From assembly GCA_934317005.1 (NCBI GenBank), contig CAKREB010000014.1, forward strand, positions 26,789 to 90,788: 64,000 nucleotides of DNA, read 5' to 3'. The stretch is from an uncultured Lachnospiraceae bacterium (GTDB taxonomy: Bacteria; Bacillota; Clostridia; Lachnospirales; Lachnospiraceae). This document shows positions 9,003 through 16,789 of the stretch, piece after piece. The notes under the pieces were generated by a model, which saw only the letters and a list, made by a program, of their open reading frames with translations, was not told the DNA's origin and did no database searches. Both the position numbers and the translations under genes were made by a program. The stretch's first letter is position 1, and each line of letters begins with the position of its first letter.

Positions 9003-9107
9003 GATATTGAATATGTTGTTCCCCACTTTGAAGGCTTTTGGTGGCAGGACAATGCGGAAGGTGTAGACTATACAGATAAGTTATCTTTTCATCGAATTAC
9101 TTGCTAA
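9003..9107 (+). pseudogene. Fragment of a GyrI-like small-molecule-binding domain protein
   Basis: A 34-residue open stretch reads YVVPHFEGFWWQDN then VDYTDKLSFHRI, like the start of GyrI-like domain proteins (typical pattern VVPPLEGLWW...DY...FHWIS). There is no start codon and a stop follows at once, so this is a remnant. Directly downstream of the hxlR-type gene. Confidence 0.45.
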
Positions 9108-9182
9108 TTAAATAGAAAAATGCTAGACTTAAAAAAATTGATTATAGGTATTTAGTCTATAATTAAGGGGGCGGCATCAAAT

Positions 9183-9473
9183 ATGAAATATAATCTACCA
9201 GATCGAGTATTAAGGGAACTTTGTTATTTTGCGCAGAAGTATTGTATCATAAAAATTGTATTGTTTGGTTCGCGGGCACGAGGTACAAATACAGAAAGAA
9301 GTGATATCGATATTGCAGTATATGGTGGAGATTTTGACCGCTTTTATTGGGATGTAAAGGAAAAGATACATTCACTCTTAATGTTTGATATTGTGCAGGC
9401 AGATGTGTCAATTTCAGATGAATTGAAGCAAGAAATAGAAAAGGATGGTGTTACAATTTATGAAAAAGCTTGA
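9183..9473 (+). CDS. MNT-type minimal nucleotidyltransferase
   Basis: 96-residue nucleotidyltransferase with the motif GSRARGTNTERSDIDIAVYG (about residues 30-49), the G-S plus D-x-D active site of the MNT/DNA polymerase beta superfamily. Partner of the HEPN-like protein whose gene starts before this one ends (overlap of 14 bases). Pairs of this kind act as toxin-antitoxin modules in which the MNT protein adenylylates the HEPN toxin. A GGGGGCGG ribosome site precedes the ATG. Function in this cell is inferred from the family. Confidence 0.88.
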   Translation: MKYNLPDRVLRELCYFAQKYCIIKIVLFGSRARGTNTERSDIDIAVYGGDFDRFYWDVKEKIHSLLMFDIVQADVSISDELKQEIEKDGVTIYEKA

Positions 9474-9870
9474 TAACTTTACAAATTGTTTATCCATATT
9501 GGCAAATGCCGATTTTAAACTTGCAGAAACGAATGATATATACCGGACAGGGATCATTGGACAATTTAATCTTACTTTTGAACTTGCATGGAAGGCGTTA
9601 CAGGAAATTATGAAAATGCACGGTGTAGAAGAAGCAACTATCGGATCTCCGTGTGAAATTCTACAGCTTGGATATAAAATTGGATTTATCCATGATGCTC
9701 AGGTATGGCTGCTTATGTTGAAAAAACGCAATGCCTCTGTTCATATTTATAATGAAGATGAAGTGGATGAAATGATGGTGCTGATACATGATAGTTTTAT
9801 TCCGGCTTTTATGGTTCTTAAAGATATACTGGTGAAGAAGCTGGATGAGACTGAAAATGATTGGATGTAG
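9460..9870 (+). CDS. HEPN-type nucleotidyltransferase partner (HI0074 family)
   Basis: 136-residue helical protein of the HI0074/nucleotidyltransferase-substrate-binding family. It keeps the pattern QFNLTFELAWKALQEIM, SPCEILQLGYKIGFI and KKRNASVHIYNE, where RNASVH fits the R-x4-H catalytic motif of HEPN ribonucleases. The start at 9460 is taken (an ATG at 9445 is also in frame); either overlaps the MNT gene, pointing to translational coupling. With the MNT protein it likely forms a toxin-antitoxin pair; if so the intact RNxxxH suggests an active toxin. Confidence 0.85.
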   Translation: MKKLDNFTNCLSILANADFKLAETNDIYRTGIIGQFNLTFELAWKALQEIMKMHGVEEATIGSPCEILQLGYKIGFIHDAQVWLLMLKKRNASVHIYNEDEVDEMMVLIHDSFIPAFMVLKDILVKKLDETENDWM

Positions 9871-10072
9871 GAGAGTAGGAGCTTGTTTATATGGCACCAT
9901 AGGTATCAGAAAAACTCCTTTTCCGGGGGTATGGTTTTTAGGTTCTGGCAACTCTATTATACCATATCCAGTGAGGGGTTATTTATTTTTGAGCAACAAA
10001 AAATGGTGTATTTATGCGGCTTGTGGCGTTTCGCAAACGCCTATTCTGATATATATCTGAAAGGAGATTTTC
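9871..10072 (+). other. Intergenic stretch with a short hairpin
   Basis: No gene recognised. GGCGTTT / AAACGCC (10025-10041) forms a small stem-loop about 30 bases before the next start codon. Confidence 0.4.
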
Positions 10073-10471
10073 ATGAATAAGAAAAAAGTAGCATTTATAT
10101 GTGTTCATAATTCGTGTCGTAGTCAGATCGCAGAAGCGTTGGGAAACTATCTTGCCGGAGATGTGATAGAGTGCTATTCTGCAGGAACCGAAACAAAGCC
10201 GCAGATTAATCAGGATGCGGTAAGACTTATGAAGAAGCTGTACAACATAGATATGGAAAAAACGCAGTACAGCAAGACGTATGATCAAATTCCGGCTCCG
10301 GATATAGCGGTTTCTATGGGATGTGATGTTGGTTGTCCGTATATAGGAAGAGAGTTTGATGATAACTGGAGCCTGCCGGACCCGACAGGCTGTGATGACA
10401 AGGTGTTTCTGGAAGTGATATCTCAGATAGAAAGAAATATTTTAAAACTAAAGAAAACATTTAGCGAATAA
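10073..10471 (+). CDS. Arsenate reductase (thioredoxin type) / low-molecular-weight phosphatase family protein
   Basis: 132 residues of the LMW protein-tyrosine-phosphatase fold. The phosphate loop CVHNSCRSQ (C10-x5-R16) and the later Cys pair in SMGCDVGCPYIG (about 83-88), followed by DDNWSLPDPTG, match thioredoxin-coupled ArsC, which reduces arsenate to arsenite through a triple-Cys relay. The ATG has a good AAAGGAG site. No arsR, arsB or acr3 lies next to it, so arsenic resistance is likely only by sequence. A plain tyrosine phosphatase is the alternative, but the extra Cys pair argues against it. Confidence 0.87.
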   Translation: MNKKKVAFICVHNSCRSQIAEALGNYLAGDVIECYSAGTETKPQINQDAVRLMKKLYNIDMEKTQYSKTYDQIPAPDIAVSMGCDVGCPYIGREFDDNWSLPDPTGCDDKVFLEVISQIERNILKLKKTFSE

Positions 10472-10525
10472 AGAAAGTACTTTTGTATTCTTAATTCTTA
10501 TAAAACAAAAGAGTGTAGGTAAAAA

Positions 10526-11578
10526 CTAAGCTTTGACCGCCCAGCGCATCTTTGTGGAACGTGCCCGTGGATTCTGCACACATTCCTGTGAGGAAGGGCG
10601 CACGACATCCTTAGAGTATTCGGAGTAGATACCTGCTTTATAGCCTGCCTTAAGTGCCTTTTTGACCAACTTGTCCTCTCCGGAGTGAAAGGTCAGGATG
10701 GCAGCTCTGCCGCCGGGCTTTAAAGCATTAGGAAGTTTTTCCATAAATTCATAAAGTACCTCAAATTCGTTGTTGACATCAATACGGAGAGCCTGAAAAA
10801 CTCTTTGGCATGTCTTTTTGATAGTATCTTTTCGCTCTTTTTCCGGAAGGAATGAGAGCGTTTCTTCAATAATCCGGCGAAGCTTTGTGGTGGTGTCTAC
10901 ATGTCCGCCTTTGCGGATGTAGTCGGTAATGGATTTGGCGAGCTCGTCACTGTAAGGCTCATCGGAGTTTTCATAAAACATCCCTGCTAATTCATCCTGA
11001 CTGATGCTTTCCAGTCTTTGGGCGGCACTGATGCCCTTTTCCTGATTTAGTCTTAGATCTAAAGGACCATCGACTTTATAGGAGAAGCCACGTTTTGGAT
11101 TGTCAATCTGCATGGAGGATACACCAAGATCTGCCAGCAGGAAATCAAAACCACCGGCTTCGCAGGCAATCTCATCAATCGTACAGAAATTCTGGAGTTT
11201 AATTGTCAGGATATCTTCGCCAAAGCCGAGGTCAGCCAGACGCTTTCTGGTTTTGGCAGATTCTTCAGGGTCTACATCTGTAGCATACATATGTCCACGA
11301 CCATCTAACTTTTCCAACATTGCTTTCGTATGTCCGCCATATCCTAAAGTGGCGTCGAAGCCGGTCTGACCGGGTTGTATCTGCAGAAAGTCAAGAATCT
11401 CTGGTACCATAATGGAAATGTGCATTCCGGCAGGGGTATTTCCCTTGCGGATCACATGTTCAATGGTATCCTGATATTTCTCTGGATTTAATTCTTTATA
11501 TTTTTCCTCAAAACGCTTTGGGTATTTTCCCTTATAGCGGACACGGCGCTTATGGGGGGTCTGTGGCTGATTGTCCAT
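10526..11578 (-). CDS. rsmH: RsmH-like 16S rRNA (cytosine-N4) methyltransferase, unlinked copy
   Basis: 350-residue SAM-dependent methyltransferase of the MraW/RsmH family. Family blocks: HISIMVPEILDFL, the SAM loop DATLGYGGHT (usually GTFGGGGH), LADLGVSSMQ, RGFSYKVDGPLDLRL, VFQALRIDVNNE and AILTFHSGEDKLVK. An N-terminal basic extension of about 45 residues (HKRRVRYKGKYPKRFEEKYK) is not found in cell-division-cluster RsmH. No mraZ or ftsL is near. The ATG at 11578 follows AAAGGAGG. It may be a paralogue of the usual rsmH; its RNA target cannot be told from sequence. Confidence 0.85.
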   Translation of the reverse strand: MDNQPQTPHKRRVRYKGKYPKRFEEKYKELNPEKYQDTIEHVIRKGNTPAGMHISIMVPEILDFLQIQPGQTGFDATLGYGGHTKAMLEKLDGRGHMYATDVDPEESAKTRKRLADLGFGEDILTIKLQNFCTIDEIACEAGGFDFLLADLGVSSMQIDNPKRGFSYKVDGPLDLRLNQEKGISAAQRLESISQDELAGMFYENSDEPYSDELAKSITDYIRKGGHVDTTTKLRRIIEETLSFLPEKERKDTIKKTCQRVFQALRIDVNNEFEVLYEFMEKLPNALKPGGRAAILTFHSGEDKLVKKALKAGYKAGIYSEYSKDVVRPSSQECVQNPRARSTKMRWAVKA

Positions 11579-11689
11579 AATGGTGATGCCTCCTTTGAAC
11601 AAACGAAATTAGTCTTTGAAATCTGGAGGTAGAATAACATGACCGTTTGTGGATGTCAAATTATAAAAATAATTTGACTCTACAACGCC

Positions 11690-12052
11690 TGCTGAGGCAG
11701 TGAAGTAATACGACTGGGCGGACAATATCTGAAAGGATATATCTGGGAGAGTGTTTTTTCCGGTATACATTTTAGTTTTAGTGGTTATTTTTGCGCGTAT
11801 GGGAAATCTGTCTTATCGTTTTTGCATAATATTTTAGCAATCGTGTTCGTACGTGTGCCGGGGGCATATCTGATGTCTGCACTGTTCCCTTCTACTTTGT
11901 TCCCAATGGGCTTAGCCACTGCTATGGGTTCCTTACTGTCTGTGGCCGTCTGTATCATTGCCTTTGCAGTCTTACAGCGAAAAATGGCAAAAAGTCTACA
12001 CAAAAAAATTACAAAAATTAGAAAAAGTATATTGACAACTAATGTATGTTAG
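11690..12052 (+). pseudogene. C-terminal fragment of a MATE-family efflux transporter
   Basis: Open reading from about 11699 gives GGQYLKGYIWESVFSGIHFS, then VRVPGAYLMSALFP and FPMGLATAMGSLLSV, which is the last third of a MATE multidrug/Na+ antiporter. There is no start; a stop codon lies at 11693. The 3' end runs into the feo promoter and stops inside the iron box at 12050-12052, so its native end is probably also lost. An intact MATE gene lies at 35176. Confidence 0.75.
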
Positions 12053-12060
12053 CATATACT
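12032..12060 (+). promoter_or_regulatory. Promoter of the feo operon
   Basis: TTGACA (12032-12037), 17-bp spacer, TATACT (12055-12060); near consensus. The -10 lies inside the GTTAG-N6-CTAAC dyad, a layout expected for repression. Confidence 0.8.
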
Positions 12061-12063
12061 AAC
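12048..12063. promoter_or_regulatory. Iron box, copy 1 (DtxR/IdeR-like dyad)
   Basis: GTTAG CATATA CTAAC, overlapping the feo -10. The same dyad with the same 6-bp spacing precedes the DUF3793 gene, and a near copy precedes feoB. The half sites resemble the DtxR-family consensus (TTAGGTTAG-type). Confidence 0.65.
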
Positions 12064-12137
12064 CTAGGAAAGCGGAAATTGATACTCAGTATCAATAAGG
12101 AATTTATCAAAGCACATCAGAAAGAAAAGAGGTTGTT

Positions 12138-12356
12138 ATGATGCCGTTATCTATGGTGAATGCAGGAGAACCAAGTGTGATCCAAAAAGTAGGCGGAAAA
12201 GAAGAAACACGAAGATTTCTTGAGAATCTTGGTTTTGTGACGGGTGGAACGGTAACTGTGGTTTCGGAGATGAATGGTAATATGATTGTTAACATCAAAG
12301 ATTCCAGAGTAGCGATTGGAAAAGATATGGCAAATAAGATTATGGTTCAGCCATAA
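12138..12356 (+). CDS. feoA: FeoA-domain ferrous iron transport protein
   Basis: 72-residue SH3-like FeoA protein, a cytoplasmic partner of the FeoB Fe2+ permease. Pattern: PLSMVNAGE, RRFLENLGFVTGGTVTVVSE and DSRVAIGKDMANKIMV. First of two feoA genes ahead of feoB, as common in Clostridia. A second ATG at 12141 could also start it. Expression is expected under the iron box at 12048. Confidence 0.9.
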   Translation: MMPLSMVNAGEPSVIQKVGGKEETRRFLENLGFVTGGTVTVVSEMNGNMIVNIKDSRVAIGKDMANKIMVQP

Positions 12357-12439
12357 GCTTTGCTTTATCATAAAAATTATGTTCTTGTCAAAGGGCAACG
12401 ATACTTTGCGCGATGCGCAGAACAGAAAGGAAGATGAAG

Positions 12440-12661
12440 ATGAAGACATTAAGGGAAGTTGACTGTGGTCAGACAGTTACAGTCAAAAAGCTTGCCGGTG
12501 ATGGTCCGGTAAGACGACGTATTATGGACATGGGAATCACGAAAGGGGTTCAGGTGTATGTTCGTAAGGTTGCACCGCTTGGTGATCCGGTTGAGGTCAC
12601 AGTCAGAGGCTATGAATTGTCTTTGCGTAAAGCAGATGCTGAGATGATCGAAGTCGAGTAG
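12440..12661 (+). CDS. feoA: FeoA-domain ferrous iron transport protein, second copy
   Basis: 73 residues, FeoA fold: LREVDCGQTVTVKKLAG, RRRIMDMGITKG, VTVRGYELSLRKADAEMIEV. The start is set at 12440 because AGAAAGG (12424-12430) is at the right distance; ATGs at 12413 and 12434 are in frame but badly placed. It differs from the first FeoA in carrying the classic G-Y-x-L-S-L-R-K end. Probably co-transcribed with feoA upstream; a second iron box lies between it and feoB. Confidence 0.92.
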   Translation: MKTLREVDCGQTVTVKKLAGDGPVRRRIMDMGITKGVQVYVRKVAPLGDPVEVTVRGYELSLRKADAEMIEVE

Positions 12662-12715
12662 ATGGTGTACATAGTGACTTTATAACTGGTTTCGGATTAT
12701 TTTTTTTGTCTATAG

Positions 12716-12731
12716 GTTAGTTATTTCTAAT
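12716..12731. promoter_or_regulatory. Iron box, copy 2 (imperfect)
   Basis: GTTAG TTATTT CTAAT in the 202-base gap before feoB; same spacing as the other two copies with one changed base. Suggests feoB has its own iron-controlled promoter, although I see no clear -35/-10 pair. Confidence 0.5.
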
Positions 12732-12863
12732 GCAAGGAAGTATATGCGAATATAAAAGAGATAAAGCAAACACATTAAAGGCGAAACAAATAAAAGAAAG
12801 AATGAACAAACCGAGGTTATGAATGAGAAATGATGCTATTGAAAACAAAAACGAAAAGGAGTC

Positions 12864-15086
12864 ATGGATATGTCAATCAAAATTGCATTAGCAGGTAATC
12901 CTAACTGCGGTAAAACAACGTTGTTTAATGCACTGACAGGTTCCAATCAGTTTGTTGGTAACTGGCCAGGCGTAACTGTTGAGAAAAAAGAAGGTAAACT
13001 AAAGGGACATAAGGATGTTGTTCTGATGGATTTACCGGGTATTTATTCTCTTTCCCCATATACATTGGAAGAGGTTGTAGCAAGAAACTATTTGATCACA
13101 GAAAGACCGGATGCTATCTTAAATATCGTAGATGGTACGAATATTGAGCGTAATCTGTATCTGTCAACACAGCTTATGGAGCTTGGTATTCCGGTTGTTA
13201 TGGCAGTCAATATGATCGACGTTTTGGAAAAGACAGGCGAAGAAGTACATATTGATAAGTTAAGTCAGAAGCTTGGCTGTGAAGTAGTAGAGATTTCGGC
13301 TCTGAAGGGTACAGGAATCACAGAAGCAGCTAACAAAGTAGTAGAAGTGGCAAACAGACATGCGGCAGCAGCTGTTGTTCATGAATTTGCTTCTGATGTC
13401 GAGGCTGTGATCCAAAGAGTAGAGGATAAGCTTCCTTCACAGATTATTGCAGAGCAGAGAAGGTTTTTTGCAATCAAGCTCTTAGAAAAGGATGATAAGA
13501 TTGCAGAGCAGATGCAGACTACAAATATTCCAGATGTATCTGCTGAGATTAAAGAGCTGGAAGATAAATATGATGATGATACAGAAAGTATTATTACAAA
13601 TGAGAGATACAACTATATTTCTTCTATCATTGGTGATTGTTGCAAGAAGAACAAGGGAGAGAAGCTGACAATCTCTGATAAGATTGACCGTATTGTAACA
13701 AACCGTTTCTTAGCTCTTCCAATCTTTGCAGTGATCATGTATATTGTGTATTATGTATCGGTAACGACAGTAGGTACATGGGCAACAGACTGGGCAAATG
13801 ATCAGTTGCTTGGTGATGACGGATGGAACTTATTTGGAATCAAGGGACTTCATATCATTGGTCTTCATGATGCAGTAGGAAGAGGCTTGGATGCCATTCA
13901 TTGTGCTGACTGGCTGACCGGTCTGATCAACGATGGTATTGTAGCCGGTGTCGGTGCGGTACTTGGTTTTGTACCACAGATGTTAGTATTATTCTTCTTC
14001 TTAGCTGTTTTGGAATCATGCGGTTATATGGCACGTGTAGCGTTCATCATGGACCGTATCTTCCGTAAATTCGGTTTATCCGGAAAGTCATTTATTCCGA
14101 TGCTGATCGGTAGTGGTTGTGGTGTTCCGGGTATCATGGCATCCAGAACGATTGAAAATGACAGAGATCGTAAGATGACAATTATGACAACAACATTTAT
14201 TCCTTGCGGTGCAAAGGTGCCAATCATTGGTCTGATCGCAGGTGCGTTGTTTGGCAATGCAGGATGGGTGGCTACAAGCTGTTACTTCATTGGTATCGCA
14301 GCAATTATCTGCTCAGGTATTATTTTAAAGAAGACAAAGATGTTTGCAGGAGAACCTGCACCGTTTGTTATGGAGCTTCCGGCTTATCATATGCCAACGA
14401 TTAGCAATGTGCTTAGAAGTATGTGGGAGCGTGGATGGTCATTTATCAAGAAGGCAGGAACAATCATCCTTCTTTCTACAATTTTAGTATGGTTTACTTC
14501 CTACTTTGGATGGATCAATGGCAAGTTCCAGATGTTAGAAGAGTCACAGTTGGATCACAGTATTCTTGCCAAGATTGGTAATGCGATCGCATGGATCTTC
14601 ACACCTCTTGGATGGGGTAACTGGAAGTCAGCCGTTGCTGCTGTTACAGGTCTTGTAGCAAAAGAAAATGTAGTAGGTACATTTGGTATCCTTTATCCTC
14701 ATTGGGCGAAAGGTGCTAAAGAGGTTGGTGATAACGGAGAGGCTATCTGGGCAACATTGCAGGCTAGTATGCCGGCTATCGCAGGATATTCTTTCCTTGT
14801 ATTTAATCTGTTGTGTGCACCTTGCTTCGCTGCAATGGGTGCGATCAAGCGTGAGATGAACAATGTAAAGTGGTTCTTCGCAGCAATTGGTTATCAGACA
14901 GGTTTAGGTTATTTGGTAGCACTTTGCATTTACCAGATTGGTATGCTTGTAACAGAAGGTGTATTCGGAATCGGAACAGTTGTAGCATTCCTTATTATTA
15001 TTGGATTCCTGTATCTGTTATTTAGACCATATCATGAAAGCAAGCATCTTAATGTGAACATGAAGAGTGTGGCAAGTGCAAAATAA
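12864..15086 (+). CDS. feoB: Ferrous iron transport protein B
   Basis: 740-residue Fe2+ uptake permease with an N-terminal G domain. G1 GNPNCGKT (residues 11-18), G3 DLPG, G4 VNMID and G5 SALKG are intact, followed by the helical regulatory region and about ten membrane segments from residue ~280 with the gate motifs IGSGCGVPGIMASR and CGAKVPIIG, and the second repeat NLLCAPCFAA. AAAAGGAG precedes the ATG at 12864. Downstream is its small Cys-rich partner and a Fur-family regulator; the whole set is an iron regulon. Confidence 0.97.
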   Translation: MDMSIKIALAGNPNCGKTTLFNALTGSNQFVGNWPGVTVEKKEGKLKGHKDVVLMDLPGIYSLSPYTLEEVVARNYLITERPDAILNIVDGTNIERNLYLSTQLMELGIPVVMAVNMIDVLEKTGEEVHIDKLSQKLGCEVVEISALKGTGITEAANKVVEVANRHAAAAVVHEFASDVEAVIQRVEDKLPSQIIAEQRRFFAIKLLEKDDKIAEQMQTTNIPDVSAEIKELEDKYDDDTESIITNERYNYISSIIGDCCKKNKGEKLTISDKIDRIVTNRFLALPIFAVIMYIVYYVSVTTVGTWATDWANDQLLGDDGWNLFGIKGLHIIGLHDAVGRGLDAIHCADWLTGLINDGIVAGVGAVLGFVPQMLVLFFFLAVLESCGYMARVAFIMDRIFRKFGLSGKSFIPMLIGSGCGVPGIMASRTIENDRDRKMTIMTTTFIPCGAKVPIIGLIAGALFGNAGWVATSCYFIGIAAIICSGIILKKTKMFAGEPAPFVMELPAYHMPTISNVLRSMWERGWSFIKKAGTIILLSTILVWFTSYFGWINGKFQMLEESQLDHSILAKIGNAIAWIFTPLGWGNWKSAVAAVTGLVAKENVVGTFGILYPHWAKGAKEVGDNGEAIWATLQASMPAIAGYSFLVFNLLCAPCFAAMGAIKREMNNVKWFFAAIGYQTGLGYLVALCIYQIGMLVTEGVFGIGTVVAFLIIIGFLYLLFRPYHESKHLNVNMKSVASAK

Positions 15087-15196
15087 AAAGTGATAGAGTA
15101 TTCATAAAAGCGATCAGGCAGGCGTATTGATCATGAAATGAAATAACCCGTTGAGAGCAGAAAAGTAGATAGAAGATCTGCAGAAAAGAGGCTGTT

Positions 15197-15331
15197 ATGG
15201 GAACGATTATTGTAGGAGCGATATTACTTGCAGTGGTTGCACTGATCTGTGCAAGTATGTATCGGGACAAAAAGAGCGGAAAGTCATCGTGCGGTGGTGA
15301 CTGTACACATTGTGGTGGTCATTGTCACTAG
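15197..15331 (+). CDS. FeoB-associated Cys-rich membrane peptide
   Basis: 44-residue peptide: one membrane helix (about residues 3-20, MGTIIVGAILLAVVALICAS) and a short cytoplasmic tail SSCGGDCTHCGGHCH with four Cys and two His. This is the pattern of the FeoB-associated Cys-rich family found after feoB in Clostridia, thought to play a FeoC-like role at the permease. Lies 110 bases after feoB and 32 bases before the Fur-like gene. The ribosome site AAAAGAGGCTG precedes the ATG. Confidence 0.88.
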   Translation: MGTIIVGAILLAVVALICASMYRDKKSGKSSCGGDCTHCGGHCH

Positions 15332-15363
15332 CACACCGGGGACTAAGACAGGGGTGAATGCAT

Positions 15364-15840
15364 ATGGAACAGACGATGGAAATCGCAAAAAACAATATGC
15401 ATGATTCAAAAAAGTATCATAGAACGCAGATGCAAAAAGAACTGATCTTACAGCAGCTCAAGGAGCAGGGCTTTCGGATTACAAAACAAAGACGTATGCT
15501 TTTGGATGTAATTCTGGAAGAGGAATGCTCCAGCTGTAAGGAAATCTATTATAAGGCTTCCAAGTTAGACAAAAAGATTGGTACGGCAACAGTATATCGT
15601 ATGATTAACACACTGGAAGATATTGGAGCAATCAGCAGAAAGAACATGTATAAGGTTGCCTGCAGTGCAGATTGTGCGCGGGAGCATGCATGTAAGATTG
15701 AGCTGAACGATAATACGGTATATGAGTTGAGTGCAAAGCGCTGGAATCATGTGATTGTTGAGGGGCTGAAAGCATGTGGATATCTGGAAAAGCAGGAAAT
15801 ACGCAGTGTAGTAGTAAGTCCTTGTGAGTGCGAGAGTTAG
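15364..15840 (+). CDS. Fur-family transcriptional regulator
   Basis: 158-residue protein with the Fur winged helix (KEQGFRITKQRRMLLDVIL and GTATVYRMINTLEDIGAIS). The C-terminal dimer/metal domain is divergent: instead of HHHH-x-CxxC it has CSADCAREHACK and ends PCECES, so metal binding is likely Cys-based and different from classical Fur. The start at 15364 fits AGGGGTGA; 15358 is too close to that site. Following feoB and the Cys-rich peptide, it may give feedback on iron or on heme/redox state (inference). The iron boxes seen look more DtxR-like than Fur-like. Confidence 0.85.
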   Translation: MEQTMEIAKNNMHDSKKYHRTQMQKELILQQLKEQGFRITKQRRMLLDVILEEECSSCKEIYYKASKLDKKIGTATVYRMINTLEDIGAISRKNMYKVACSADCAREHACKIELNDNTVYELSAKRWNHVIVEGLKACGYLEKQEIRSVVVSPCECES

Positions 15841-15884
15841 TGGATAATAGGGAAAGTTTTGAAAATTTTATTATGTGATGATAA

Positions 15885-15915
15885 AAGGCGGTAACGAAGG
15901 TTGCCGTCTTTTTTT
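15885..15915 (+). terminator. Terminator after the Fur-family gene
   Basis: AAGGCGGTAAC pairs with GTTGCCGTCTT (one G-U) around a GAAG loop; seven Ts follow. Confidence 0.88.
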
Positions 15916-15952
15916 GGAAAATGGAAAATTACTCAAAAATATAGTGGTATAC

Positions 15953-15980
15953 AGAGAATGCACTGTCGTTCTCTTTTTTT
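15953..15980 (+). terminator. Second hairpin with T-run
   Basis: AGAGAATG / CGTTCTCT followed by seven Ts. The preceding bases (GGAAAATTACTC...TATAGTGGTAT) resemble the dispersed hairpin element seen at 47151 and 55998, so this may be a degenerate copy. Confidence 0.6.
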
Positions 15981-16009
15981 GATATTGAGAATCTATATCA
16001 AAAAGTATA

Positions 16010-16039
16010 TTGACAAACAGGTATGGAATTAGTTATTAT
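16010..16039 (+). promoter_or_regulatory. Promoter of the DUF3793-flavodoxin-DUF2325 operon
   Basis: TTGACA (16010-16015) and TATTAT (16034-16039), spacer 18 bp, just before an iron box. Confidence 0.65.
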
Positions 16040-16047
16040 AAATTCAA

Positions 16048-16063
16048 GTTAGAAATAACTAAC
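16048..16063. promoter_or_regulatory. Iron box, copy 3
   Basis: GTTAG AAATAA CTAAC, same arms and spacing as the box over the feo promoter, placed just downstream of this promoter's -10. Confidence 0.65.
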
Positions 16064-16078
16064 CTGAAAGGAGAAGCC

Positions 16079-16711
16079 ATGTGTCAGGAAGTATTGGAGA
16101 TCATGCAGAAAATGGGATTGCACACCGTAGAAATGCAAATGGCATTACAGTGTGCGCCGCTGCTTACGGGACTCAAGGTATCAAATCTGCTGATCATTGC
16201 GGCAGAGGATATTGTTAAGATGAAGCAGATTCTTAAATATTCGGATGTGGAATACAGAATCCTTTCGGTCAGAAAGGAAAAAGCAACCATACTTCTTTTT
16301 CGCCGGGAAGAGCTGGAGCGGTATTTTAAGCAGGATGGAGTAAAAATGATGTTAGCAATGATGGGGTATCAGGACTTCTCACTGCAGAGTTTACTGTTTT
16401 GCTTTCAAAAGCGTTACATCGCCTATCAGAAAAAGGAAGGGGGATTTCCACATGAGATGGGGATTTTCCTGGGATATCCGATTGAAGATGTGATTGGATT
16501 TATCAGACATCAGGGGAAGGAATTTGTATGCAACGGTTACTGGAAGGTGTACGACAGACCAAAGCAAAAAAAGCTTCTCTTTAAGCGGTTTGATAAAGCG
16601 CAGAAGCTTCTTGTGGAATATATTTCTGCCGGAGGGAAGATGGAGTATGTGTTACAGGAGAAAAAAGCCTGTAATATTGTATACAGCATTGGAAACATGG
16701 CGAAAGGGTAA
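16079..16711 (+). CDS. DUF3793 family protein
   Basis: 210-residue soluble protein of a family of unknown function restricted, as far as I know, to anaerobic Firmicutes and often seen near iron-uptake genes. Recognisable parts: CAPLLTGLKVSNLL, ILLFRREEL, FPHEMGIFLGYPIEDVIGFI and CNGYWKVY. No catalytic motif known to me. The ATG at 16079 follows AAAGGAG; upstream in-frame codons back to 16010 would run through the promoter and are rejected. First gene of a three-gene operon with a flavodoxin and a DUF2325 protein under an iron box, so a role in the low-iron response is inferred. Confidence 0.88.
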   Translation: MCQEVLEIMQKMGLHTVEMQMALQCAPLLTGLKVSNLLIIAAEDIVKMKQILKYSDVEYRILSVRKEKATILLFRREELERYFKQDGVKMMLAMMGYQDFSLQSLLFCFQKRYIAYQKKEGGFPHEMGIFLGYPIEDVIGFIRHQGKEFVCNGYWKVYDRPKQKKLLFKRFDKAQKLLVEYISAGGKMEYVLQEKKACNIVYSIGNMAKG

Positions 16712-16789
16712 TGTGAAAAAGCATCGCATGGGATGCTTTCAATAAAAAATATGGTATCACGCATCAGATGCGTAGAATGGAGGAAAATA

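Noticed and set aside
6391..12100. Direct repeat of the tmRNA 3' end as an attachment site
   Set aside because: No second copy of the GGGTTCGACTCCCC-type end was seen downstream within the window.
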